DNA of 64,000 nt from Melastoma dodecandrum (Eukaryota; Streptophyta; Magnoliopsida; Myrtales; Melastomataceae): positions 4,216,001 through 4,280,000 of the forward strand of contig JARUPY010000474.1 of the NCBI GenBank assembly GCA_029817715.1. The letters are read 5' to 3'. The notes below the pieces were generated by a model, which saw only the letters and a program-made list of their open reading frames with translations, was not told where the DNA came from and did not search any database. The translations under genes and the position numbers were made by a program. Of this stretch, positions 11,119 through 20,790 are shown piece after piece. Numbering within the stretch: the first letter of the stretch is position 1; each line of letters opens with the position of its first letter.

Positions 11119-13092
11119 CTACCTTTGAATTCCAAGTTCCCTTTCCATGTCTTTCGTGAGGTTAAATTGCAGTGCATTGTGCCAGGGAAAAAGAGTACGA
11201 GTAACCGGGAGCTTTCGTCGGAGTTCCTGCACGCGCAATGTCAAAATAGAAAACGAGGAGAAGAAAGGCCAGTAAGATAACCAAATATCTCGAATCAACA
11301 ACTAACTACTAATGTGCGCGCACACCTTAAAAGTCGTATCTGGCAAAGAGGTGTAAGACGCCTGGAAAAGTGAAAGTGTGATCATCACCCTTCCGGTAAG
11401 CATGTACATTAAAACTCTGAAAATATATTAGTCAAACCTCGAGGGAAGTTAGATATTCTGACTCATGATGTCGGATTATTGCAGCGATTGATAATGCGGA
11501 ATCTTCGGGCGACTGAAAGTACAAATGAAAAGAAAACTAAGTCGGACATTCAAAGATTTTCAGCACCAACATGGAAACCTAATCAACTTGATGGAAAGAA
11601 GAAGCCGAAAACCTGAATCATGGTCACATCTTTACATTCATGCTTTGAATCCAACTGAACATTACCCTCCTCGAAGTAATGAGCGGACACCTGAGAAATG
11701 AATGTTTGGGATAAAATCACTACTCAAACACAGTTGGCTCATTCAAGGTCTAGATATTATCGTGTCAAGTCAAAGCAGAATAGAGAAGACCGAGCAAGCA
11801 GTGGTGAACATACTTGCATTTTTCCTTTTAAATTGATAAGTTGTAAATCCTCCTTGAATTCAAGGTTCCATACAGAGCGCCAACTTCCGTTGCTGAAATG
11901 CAAGATAAGCCAATCCAGTAGGATTGCATAAAATTGAGTGAAAATTGGCAATGACATCCGCTTATGAAATTATTCTTCGTCATGTTCACTAACCAGAAAT
12001 TCTGGGGGCTGTTTCTGGCAGCGGAAATTGCTACAACAAGCTCGAAATCAACCCCTGGCCCACCCTCATGCTTTCCTTGGGCACCATAAACCGAGCAAAC
12101 ACCTTTTGGATAAAATTCATTAACATACTTGAGCACCTCAATATCGATGGAATCTCTGCCATGGAAAAAGAAGGGTTACTCTCAACTGTTAAGTACATAA
12201 GCATGCTGAAAGAAAACACACCCAGAAATGATGTACCTATATTCTTCAACGTAAGGTGAAGGAAGCTCTTCATCAGTTGCAGGTCTCACCTCTGTACAAA
12301 CCTGAAGAAATTTAGCACGTCACCGAGTAAAAAAGAGCAAAAAGATAAAAAAGAACCCAGGTATACAACACACTCATTGACCCATTCCATGAACTTCCAA
12401 TGCATGCAAGCAAATGAATGCACAGAATTGTTCCCACAAACAACTTACTTGATTTACATGGTCAACTATAGCAACTTGAGCTGTCCTCGGATCGAGATAC
12501 TCATTCTTAGAGATTTCACCAAAATCTGTTATCAACACCTGCAAACGCAATTATTCAAACAAAGGAACTGCACCATAAGCATCGATCCATCAGAATACTA
12601 AATATTAACCGATGGAATCAAACATCTCATCCTTGGGACGGGACAACAATAATACACAAGAGGAGGTCAGCCGGAGACGAGCATTAACAGAGATCCAAGC
12701 CCATTAGCAAAGCAACGAAGACTTACATCTCCTGTACCTCCGGGCATCTCGAGGCAAATCATCTGAGACTTGTTGTAAATAGGGAAGGCCTCATCGGCGG
12801 CGTCATTGTAAGCCCTATCGCATTGCAGCACCGACCTCACGTCTTCCACAAAAAAAAATAAAAAAAGACGGCGACGAAAAAACAGATCGAATCAAAAACC
12901 TAAATTTAAAAAACAAAAAAAAAAACGAACGAGAGAATGGAGGGGGGGTTGGGGGGCACCTTTGGCGACGTACTGGATTTCGCCGCAGGGAGAGTTGAGG
13001 AGGAACCACTTGGCGATCTCCTTCTTCTGGGGGTAGCTGAGCTCCGGAAACTCCCCTCCACCAGCCGCCGATTCTTCTACGTCCTCGGCCAT
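11119..13092 (-). CDS. CPA: F-actin-capping protein subunit alpha
   Basis: Alpha subunit of the CPA/CPB heterodimer, which caps actin filament barbed ends in the cytoplasm. Ten minus-strand exons join in frame to 313 residues: 12960-13092, 12727-12842, 12449-12538, 12237-12301, 11994-12155, 11814-11892, 11613-11690, 11438-11512, 11326-11361 and 11119-11226. Plant CPA proteins are about this length. Matching blocks are KKEIAKWFLLNSPCGEIQYV near the N terminus, NEYLDPRTAQVAIVDHV, the family signature region GPGVDFELVV with SPQNF, GSWRSVWN, and the C-terminal ELRRKLPVTRTLFPWHN ending GIQR. The start ATG at 13092 is preceded by no in-frame ATG in the exon. All introns are GT-AG. The first residues are acidic and glycine-rich and less conserved. 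Confidence 0.93.
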
Positions 13093-13762
13093 GCCCGACA
13101 CCAAGAGATCCCCCCCTCCTTGAAAGAAGATGATCGACTGTCGATCGATTGAGAAGAATCAAAATCTCTCTCGCCTATCAAATGAACCACCTCTCTCTTT
13201 CTTCGGAAAGAAAGGTGGGGGGTGTGCGTGTTTAGTCTTGGGACGCCCACGCCCTTTTCAACCAACGGGCCCCGATTTTCTCATCCGCCTCACGTGACGG
13301 TGTTTAGATAGTCTGGGCTTATTTTAGTAATTGGGCCAGGCCTTTTAGTTTTACCACACCACCCTCCCCTCCCATTTGGATGACCAGGTGAAATTGAATT
13401 TGGATAACCACCACCATCAAAATCTAAAAGATTAACTGGGAAACGAAACCGTTGGTTAACTAATCCATAACCGTAACAACAACACCCACCCCATGGGCCT
13501 TGACGAGGGCAAGTGTTTTGCCCTAACACACACACACACCCGCATGATCCAGCGTTTTGCTCCTCTACACCACCAGGCGGCAAATCGGATTGGAGGCACG
13601 GCAAAAGAGGAGGAATAAGAATCTCCCATACTTTGAAAATTTTAAAAAAATTAGGTCCTTGTACAGATGATCCCCGTCCACTGATGAAGAAGCGTCGTAA
13701 TACATAATGTAAATCTGGAAGAGATTTGAGAAGACAAGGGGAGTGAGTTTTTTTTGTTTGGT
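13093..13762. other. intergenic region, CPA promoter and RALF 3' side
   Basis: Contains the CPA upstream region and the presumed RALF 3' untranslated region. Features are a short CA-type repeat near 13529-13543 and C-rich tracts. No gene is supportable. Confidence 0.5.
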
Positions 13763-14098
13763 TTAGCCGCGGCAGCGAGTGATGGCGCTGCAGCCGCGGG
13801 TGTAAGGGTTACCGCTGGCTCCAGCCTGGCAGTTGTAGTAGGAGGCTCCCCTCCTAGAGCAAGGCACGGTGTCCCTCTGCAGCGCCCCGTAGCTTATGTA
13901 CTTGGTCGTAGCCAGGATTCGCCTGCTTATCTCCGAGTCCATGAGGAACTCCACTTGCTCCTCCTCCACCACAGCGCCTCCTCCTCCTCCTCCGTACCCA
14001 GGGAACCACCCCCCAAGGGACTGCTCACCCCCGCCCTTCACACCGGAGACCATGACGACGCCGATCATTAGCAGCACGTAGATCAGGAACCTCCCCAT
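13763..14098 (-). CDS. RALF: rapid alkalinization factor (RALF) peptide precursor
   Basis: Single-exon precursor of 111 residues for a secreted cysteine-rich peptide hormone of the kind sensed by FERONIA-type receptor kinases; it raises apoplastic pH and adjusts growth and immunity. Residues 1-20 form a hydrophobic signal peptide. A glycine-rich spacer and an acidic stretch (EEEQVEF) follow. The site-1-protease cleavage motif RRIL is at 59-62. The mature peptide begins just after it, with YISY at 67-70 and four cysteines at 80, 90, 103 and 109 in the usual two-disulfide spacing. The end is SAITRCRG. The ATG at 14098 is chosen because it starts the signal peptide; the open frame extends upstream without secretory character. 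It belongs to the RALF1/22/23/33-type group that has the RRIL and YISY motifs. Confidence 0.95.
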   Translation of the reverse strand: MGRFLIYVLLMIGVVMVSGVKGGGEQSLGGWFPGYGGGGGGAVVEEEQVEFLMDSEISRRILATTKYISYGALQRDTVPCSRRGASYYNCQAGASGNPYTRGCSAITRCRG

Positions 14099-15726
14099 CT
14101 GCTCTTTGCCTCCGAGATCTGTTGAATCGTGCTTGGCTTTTGGGGGGGGGGGGGACGGTTTTGTCCAGAGGGGTTGGTTGGTGGCCCTTTCAGCCGTTGC
14201 TGTTGTTTTTATCCCCCTTGGAAGTCGTTTCAAGGTTGAATATAAAATTGTTTTGAATTTTTCAAAATAAAGAAAAGAATAGGATGGATGGGGTTTCTGG
14301 AGTCATAATTAATTTTTTTCAATTAAAAAAAAGGAGAGGGGGAGAGAAAATATCCACAGGTTAATTTTATTAATGTAATGTTTGTTTGTTTGCAAAATCC
14401 CCCCTCCCCCAGAAATAAAACAAGACCTTAAGAAATCCCGATTCATCAAACTTCAATTTTTTTTTAAGGGCATGATGATGATGATGATGATGATGCCAAA
14501 GCTTGTTCGACCTGTTCATCTCCGACCTTACCCCCCTATTAATTAATAGAATTGAAGTATTTATTTCCCCCAAATGATATAACAGCTGGACTTGCCGCGG
14601 CGCCTAACTCTGCTTTGTGGTTAAATAAGATTTCGGTGTTTGGTCAGAGTCGTAATTCCCCAAACACGCAAACAACTGTATCCTTAATCTAACAACACCC
14701 CCAAAGGAGCTAGACGCGACCGTCGCAAAGGCTGAAAAAATATCGAACCGTTCAAATCAAACGAGGGACTTGAGGGGTCCCGCGAAAAGGAGACGTAACC
14801 CGGGAGGGGGGGTTCTCCGCGTCAGCGTCTTCAAAGGACAAAGGGAAAAAGGCAACACACCCCACCCGGCTGTTCCCTTTCATAAATCCTAGCAACAACC
14901 AAATCATATCTCACCCCCATCATCCAAACACAAAATTCCAATCCAGATTTTATGTACTTGGACGCGTCAATTCATTTCTCTATAGGAAATTTCCAATGAA
15001 TCTGCAGCAGCAGCAGCTTCCGTGTCGGAGCGGATCTACCATCAACCAACTCCAGCTGGCAACCACCATTTCCGCTGTGTGTTTGTAAGAAAATAGAATA
15101 GAGAAGTGGTAAACGGTAAACAGAGTTATCAGGGTCACGCAGAAAGATAGGAAATGGAAAGAAAACAAGTGGAAAAAATTTTAAACTAATTGTTTGGGGA
15201 AAAAAAATAAGCATTCCGGACAAAGAAGAGCAGATGCGGACCACTCTGGGAGGGAAACGCTGTTCTTCTCCCTTTCCAAATAATTGCATTCCTCGGTCAT
15301 CCCTTTCCCTCCCTCCCATTGCAAATCCGGCTATTCCATTTAAATAATAATAATAATACAAAAAAAGAAGTCGAGTTGACTCTTGCCATAAAAACCAACC
15401 TGGGGAAATAACAAATTCAACGTCACGGGGCCTCGTCTTCCTCTGAACTATAAAAACATCACATCGGGTCACCATTTATAAACAGACAAGAGGCAAAGCC
15501 TTTGAATTTCGTCCCATATCCTATCGGCCAACAACAAGACATCATCATTCACATACCCAAAAAAAAAACAAGGTTTGGATGGTGGATGACAACTCGGAAG
15601 AAGCGGCTAACGTGCCACGGGTGTTCTTGGATGTCACGCGGCTAACGTGCCACGTCATCTATCGACTGATTGTAATGTTCTTGGATGGAATGATGGACAT
15701 GCTCGTACGCGATTTCACCTTTTTCT
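14099..15726. other. intergenic region upstream of RALF
   Basis: Starts with the RALF promoter, including an interrupted G-run near 14141-14154. It then holds AT-rich and simple-sequence DNA, including an AAT repeat near 15345-15358. A short direct repeat of gcggctaacgtgccacg occurs at 15603-15619 and 15638-15654, each copy near ttcttggatg. No gene is supportable; the longest open frame on the minus strand (14972-15475) has no protein-like composition. Confidence 0.5.
14472..14495. repeat. (ATG)8 microsatellite
   Basis: Eight perfect ATG/GAT repeats in non-coding DNA upstream of RALF. A candidate length-polymorphic marker. Confidence 0.9.
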
Positions 15727-17545
15727 CTAAGAAAACATAAACTGACAACAAGCCGTCATTAGTATCCCTCGTCGAAATTCTTCAGAGTTGATGCCATACG
15801 CGTCGACACCGGCGACAGAAAAATCTACTACTCTAGCTCCTTTGGCCCGACGATGCAGCACGAAAGGTGGTGGAATACATTTCATGCCTTTAACCTTCGT
15901 AACATGAAAGATATGTGCACAAGGCATGCCATACGTCTCAAAATGTTTGACAACTACAATTCAATGACTGTCGATACTTGCATGAATAAACTTCAGCCCC
16001 CTTAGATTATTGGTCTTAACAGCCTAGCCGATATATTCGATTGATATTTCCATCGATCATACCTTCGATAAAAAATAATGCTTCCATTTGGATCTTCAAT
16101 TGTACCTTGCGAAACGAGGTAAGAGTATAGATCTGACTTACGTCCGCCTCAAGTCTACGTAACATAGTGCGCAACTGATATGATTTATTTGCAGAATTGT
16201 AATCCGCCATGCTTTCTTTATATCGTAAATTTGCCACGGCTCATTCGTAGTGATGTAAGAATTTATGAACTTTGTGCTTTGTCTTCAAGTATCCCTTTAT
16301 GTACGCGTGCATCTGCTCACAACGTTGTGTGCTCTTTAGTTCGGCCTAAAAATATCCTTGATAATATGCCACCCACCACATATGTCTACTCTCATATAGT
16401 TGATTGAGCCATCGAATATTAACCGAGCCAGTATTTTTCAGCATCTCTTCCCACTCTTGCTCTACCTCATCGCTGGACTTTGTGTTGTAGATGAAGGAAA
16501 AGATGGTCTGTCTCAATGTCGGATCATGTACCCTACGGACAATATTACGACTCATATGCTAAAGGCAAAGACGATGTCTTGCAGTTGACCATGTTTCTCG
16601 TACGGCCGCGATCATCGCCCTATCGGCATCGGTGACCACGTTGATTGGTACTTTCGCTCCCATTACCTGCGTATGAGTACTTAACAGCCACTTGTAATCC
16701 TCCGCTGTCTTAGAAACCATTAAGGCGGCCTCGAATACAATTGTCTGATGATGGTGGTTGACGCCGACGAGGACTACCATTTGCATGCCATATGCATTGG
16801 TCTTGAAGGTTGAATCTAAAGCGACGACATCACCGAATGCTCCGTAATCCAACTTGGATTTTGTGTCAGACCAGTACATCCGGACGACTTCGTCGTCCTC
16901 AAAGGTTGTCACCAATGACATGCCTTGATTGAAAGCTTGCCTTGACAGTAGATAAGCATATCCGACATCAAACAACGAGCAACTACCAGAACGTTCATCC
17001 TTGAACTTGCGGTTGTTCATGTCTTTCATTAAGAAGCCAATGCGATCGTGCCCTCCGGAAGCATAAACCAGCAGCCACATTATTTCGCATTGCCTAAATC
17101 CCACGCTTAACATTCGTTTCACGGCTGCCATGTCCTCATCCGTCACTGTGCGACGTTCGCGCATGAAACATGATAGAGGGCCAGGTACCAACTTGTGATT
17201 ATGACACAAATTCGCAGCCGTGATAAACCATCGACCATTGCGGTCCACTCGCGTTCTAACCTCACAAGGGCAACCCATCGTGGACGCCCACATTCGGGAG
17301 TCATCGGCTATATCATATCTAGACTTCGGATGGCCTTCGCGCAAGCAAACTCAACTATGCATTACACACGCGCCATCTCGCCGACGTCGCTGGATACGTT
17401 TTCTCGTAGAAAAGCCGTGAACTAACCAGTACATCCTGAATAATTGCCCCACCTCATCTGCCTAGCCAAACGACATTTCCATCAGTTGCTCCTCCGACAT
17501 TCGAGACACGATCATCAAACATTCGGCTGTGTCTTCAGTTTCCAT
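15727..17545 (-). pseudogene. FAR1/FHY3-like (MULE transposase-derived) pseudogene
   Basis: The minus-strand frame starts at an ATG at 17545 and reads through a FAR1-type DNA-binding region (WASTMGCPCEVRTRVDRNGR, then NLCHNHKLVPGPLS). The MULE transposase core follows, with VVALDSTFKTNAYGMQMVVLVG, the DDE-type aspartate context NVVTDADRAMIAAV, and HRLCL. A SWIM zinc finger with the C-x-C...C-x-H pattern comes last (SCQTF, then GMPCAHIF). At least six in-frame stops break it, at the N-terminal part, after HRLCL, after YYQGYF, after FLHHYE and twice after YRLGC. One base too many in a T-run shifts the frame inside the SWIM finger near 15935. FAR1-family proteins are either transposases or domesticated light-signalling factors; this copy is dead either way. 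I could not identify terminal inverted repeats. Confidence 0.85.
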
Positions 17546-18002
17546 ACTTAAAAAACCACACGAACGATACTCACCCACAGGTCTGAACAGGATTCACACA
17601 GTCCTTCCACAATTGATTATGCGACACAAGTACTTCTCCAATCTCTCCTTTTATCCCGTTTGCGACACACAGGTACTTCTGCGACACACAGCTCTGAACC
17701 GAATTGCTTCAATCCCTCCTCTTCCGGTATGGCTCACGCCAGAATAGGAATGTGGGAATGTTGCTTCTCCCCTGCTAAATTGAACCAAATCCTAATCTGT
17801 AAACCAGCAAACATCCATAGAGGGGGGAGAATTAATAACTTCAACAACCGTAGGAGGGTAGCAATTTGGATAAGACGGAGAACCGTCCCCTGTCACCACG
17901 TTAATTACAATCAGGGAGAAATCTTCAAATGCTTTCACCTCTGTGCTGTCCCTTAGCCATTTCCACAGAGTACCACACATGCAGTAGGTTCTTCAGGGAC
18001 CC
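17546..18002. other. spacer between FAR1-like pseudogene and unknown ORF
   Basis: A divergent 450-base spacer between a minus-strand and a plus-strand frame. A near-repeat of gcgacacacaggtacttctg occurs twice around 17620-17690. No other feature seen. Confidence 0.4.
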
Positions 18003-18647
18003 ATGGCGAACGGTACCCCATCATCGACCAACGACCACGTCTGGGTAAGCTCCATCCGACCCATTCCCTGTGAAAAAGCCTGTCGGGTGATGGTGGAGAT
18101 ATGGTATGGAAGTCGTACCTCGTCAAATCGCCCGGCTTACGACGTTGCTTTTCACGTGCGTCTGCCCACCAACATAGATGCTATGCATCCCGACGGACAT
18201 TGGGTTCGCGATCTGCGTGTATCGATACTTCAATTGCTGCAGACAGGACCCCCACTAGACGAAACCAACTGCAATGCCACTGTGGAGCGTGTGCTCAAGG
18301 TCATGCACCTGTCGATACTCCACCTTCTCCATCTGGGCACAAATAAAATACTTGTGAAGGCAGACAGGCCGTCCCTTCGTCTAGCAACAACGTTCTCTGA
18401 GAAGAAAATATATCAGATGCGTGTGAAGCTGGAAGTTTACGACAACACGCCAGTGTGGAAGCTGTTGTTAAAGGATACAGGAGGCACCGTTGACCTGGCG
18501 GTGGCAGTGGGCGTCGAGAATATGGAGATGCCAAACGAAATGTCTATCCTTATGTGGAACTGCCCAAACTACCATAACAGCTACTCCTTCGTCAATGCTG
18601 CAGTGGAACTCTTCGCCGTCCAGAAGACGTGTGATGCGCGTCGTTAA
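18003..18647 (+). CDS. unrecognised 214-residue protein
   Basis: A single uninterrupted frame of 214 codons, starting ATG GCG, with balanced composition unlike a random antisense frame. I do not recognise the family. No signal peptide, transmembrane segment or metal-binding motif is visible; hydrophobic and charged residues alternate in the middle, suggesting a globular alpha/beta domain. It sits head-to-head with the broken FAR1-like gene, 457 bases away, and a non-coding insertion begins two bases after its stop. The coding sequence may once have continued beyond that insertion in a shifted frame at 19949-20110. It could be a second reading frame of the same transposon, a captured host fragment, or a decayed host gene. 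Confidence 0.4.
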   Translation: MANGTPSSTNDHVWVSSIRPIPCEKACRVMVEIWYGSRTSSNRPAYDVAFHVRLPTNIDAMHPDGHWVRDLRVSILQLLQTGPPLDETNCNATVERVLKVMHLSILHLLHLGTNKILVKADRPSLRLATTFSEKKIYQMRVKLEVYDNTPVWKLLLKDTGGTVDLAVAVGVENMEMPNEMSILMWNCPNYHNSYSFVNAAVELFAVQKTCDARR

Positions 18648-18649
18648 CG

Positions 18650-19947
18650 CAACAAAAATAAATCCTCGTTCACACAAACTAAGCAGTAAGGGCAAGCAAG
18701 GGTCGATCCCACAGAGAATCAGTATCAATTAAGTCTTGCAACGTCAAATTCGATAACCAAATTCAAGGTCAAGTGAACAAATTAAGTGATGAGAAGTTAA
18801 ACTAACAGCAAAGTGAATCGAATTACCAATAAGAATGAAAGATCTAGGACTACCGATTTCCCCTCATGACTTATACTCTCATATCCCCTCTTCTTATTAC
18901 TATTGAATTTCATCGGTTGTTAACTGTAGGCCGCTAATCTCTCCCCATAACCCTCTCAGAAATCCGGGAACGTACCCCCATGTATCAAATTCTCTACTCT
19001 ATGTCTAGGCAAAGAACTAGTGGAGGCCCTTTACGATTTAACCCTACTTTGATTACCCAAGGTGCACGGTATTTCTACTCTCACACTAAAACCCGGTCTC
19101 TCGACTCAAAGGTTCCTTAGGTTATCGTAATCCCAATCTGACCTAGGCTACCCTCTCGAGTCTCCCTAGGTGGTCAAATCAATATCAACAGTTGATCAGG
19201 CTGCTAATACGCATTAAACACGGAATTGGATAAATAACCGATGGAAATTCAAATCATAATAAAGAAAGGTTCAACAATTACAAAAGAACACGAGGTTCCA
19301 TCGTTGTCCTAGAACAAAGAAATTAGTTCATAGCGATGCAACACAAAAGCCAGATCAAAGATGAAAGCATAATTGAAATCTAAAAGAAAAAGGGAAAAGA
19401 ATTTTGCAATTCTCCGCCGGCACCAATCTCCTGTCACGAGCTTTTTGCCGTAAAAGAAAAACCAATTCCCCCCACCACACCAATCCTAGTACGCCTTAAG
19501 TTTGAGTATTTATACTAGGGAATAACTAAAGGACCTAAATAGAAATAAAGAAAGAATCTAAGAATTCGGAAGAAAGGAGATTTTCTGGTTCTGCCGCAGC
19601 TGCGAGGAAATCTTCCGCTGCTGCGAACTTCAATGTGTTGTGCTCCATTTGGCTTCTTCGCAGCTGCGAGGAAATCTTCCGCAGCTGCGAAAGTCTCTGA
19701 GGTTGCGAACTTCCTCTTGCCCGCAGCTGCGGAGGTCTCTGTGGTCGCACTCCTCGCTTCCTTCTCACAACTCTTCCTTCCTCTCTTCGTTGTTCCTCGT
19801 TTCATCTTCAATTCCCTACACGAACAATAACGAACGTGAGGTAACACAATTCAGCTTGAAACATCCGATCTAAACACCTAGAACGACGGAACTAACTCAA
19901 ATCAAGGCACAAATGTGATCATTTAACTCTACTTTCGTAGAGTTATC
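18650..19947. mobile_element. non-coding insertion element with terminal hairpin
   Basis: About 1.3 kb without coding capacity, flanked by AACG on both sides (18646-18649 and 19948-19951), which fits a short target duplication. The right end carries a perfect 8-bp inverted repeat (19925-19932 and 19937-19944, loop TTTC). Near the left end is the phrase agcaagggtcgatcccacag. The interior has three related copies of a gcagctgcg-containing block (about 19597-19730). The class is uncertain: it lacks LTRs, clear long terminal inverted repeats and a Helitron CTRR end. Confidence 0.45.
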
Positions 19948-19948
19948 A

Positions 19949-20263
19949 ACGTGCATGGCATTGGTCACTAATATCCCGTCCCCCGCACTCAATGACGCAG
20001 CCAGCATATGCGAGCAATTTCCCTTCAGCAACCACCACGTTGTGCATTCTTGGCGTGGCGGCGCCTTCATCCTGTGGCGACGCCAGGAGGTGAGCATCCA
20101 TTTCTTCGAGGAGCTGATCGTAACGGCAAGTGCTATTGTTCTTGTACGTGTACGTTTACAAAGCACTACTAACTTTTCATTCACCTTTCGTCCGCTCCTA
20201 ACTCATCTGTTTGTATGTATGTCTACGCAGGACTACCCGAGGAACCTAGTCTCGGACTTGTAA
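19949..20263 (+). other. possible continuation of the unknown ORF (fragment)
   Basis: A plus-strand frame immediately to the right of the insertion (from about 19949) reads about 54 residues with protein-like composition. It ends near a GCAAGT at 20128. A short segment after a good acceptor (AG at 20229-20230) closes with DYPRNLVSDL and a stop at 20261-20263. If the 1.3-kb insertion is removed, this frame is one base out of register with the 214-codon ORF. Its link to that ORF is inference only. Confidence 0.25.
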
Positions 20264-20399
20264 AAAATGGGCTCTTGGTGCTAGAAGCCGTTTTCTTTTG
20301 AAGGACATGGGTGACAGCGGAATGTCAACGCTTTTTTCAAAGCCGCATCGGAATATTGCAGCCAAGCTATTGTACATAACTTAAGTAATACTCCTCTGT

Positions 20400-20790
20400 A
20401 TGCTTTTGCGTTGAATTGTCCTTGATGAACGTGCGACTTGTGACTGTCCCCTTGACGATCATCATCGACTTCGCGACGGCCATTGGATGCGATAATCCGC
20501 TTTTTGTATCCGCTTTGTGTGTCATATTACGCGATGGCCATTGGATGCGACTTCGCGACTGCCTGAGGAACCTATTACGCATATTAGTTCGACAGCCACT
20601 GCGAGGACGCTCGCAAGGACAAGGACTCGCTCAACAAGAACACAAGGAACACAAGGATATGGCCAAGGCACAAATTGTATTTCTTACTCAATCTTTACAA
20701 TGTGTCTTGCCCATGCCCCCTTACATGTCTTATTTATAGGGGCAATGGGGCATGCATGTATTTTACACGTGTACATCATGCAACCAACTA
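20400..20790 (-). mobile_element. LTR-like fragment
   Basis: Read on the minus strand, this AT/GC-mixed stretch has an LTR-like layout: a TATA-like CCTATAAATA near 20735 followed by a transcript-like run. It contains a near-repeat of gcgacggccattggatgcga (20473-20492 and 20531-20550). No coding sequence is present. Its ends are not defined and no target duplication was found. It reaches the proposed last exon of RAD9. Confidence 0.3.

Noticed and set aside
13513..13707. His/Pro-rich small frame in a CA repeat
   Set aside because: Created by the simple repeat; no promoter or homologue evidence.
14972..15475. 167-codon minus-strand frame
   Set aside because: Composition is irregular, overlapping frames are equally open, and no motif or splice context supports a gene.
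18650..19947. Helitron for the non-coding element
   Set aside because: It has a terminal hairpin but no CTRR end or TC start, and the target is not an A-T dinucleotide.
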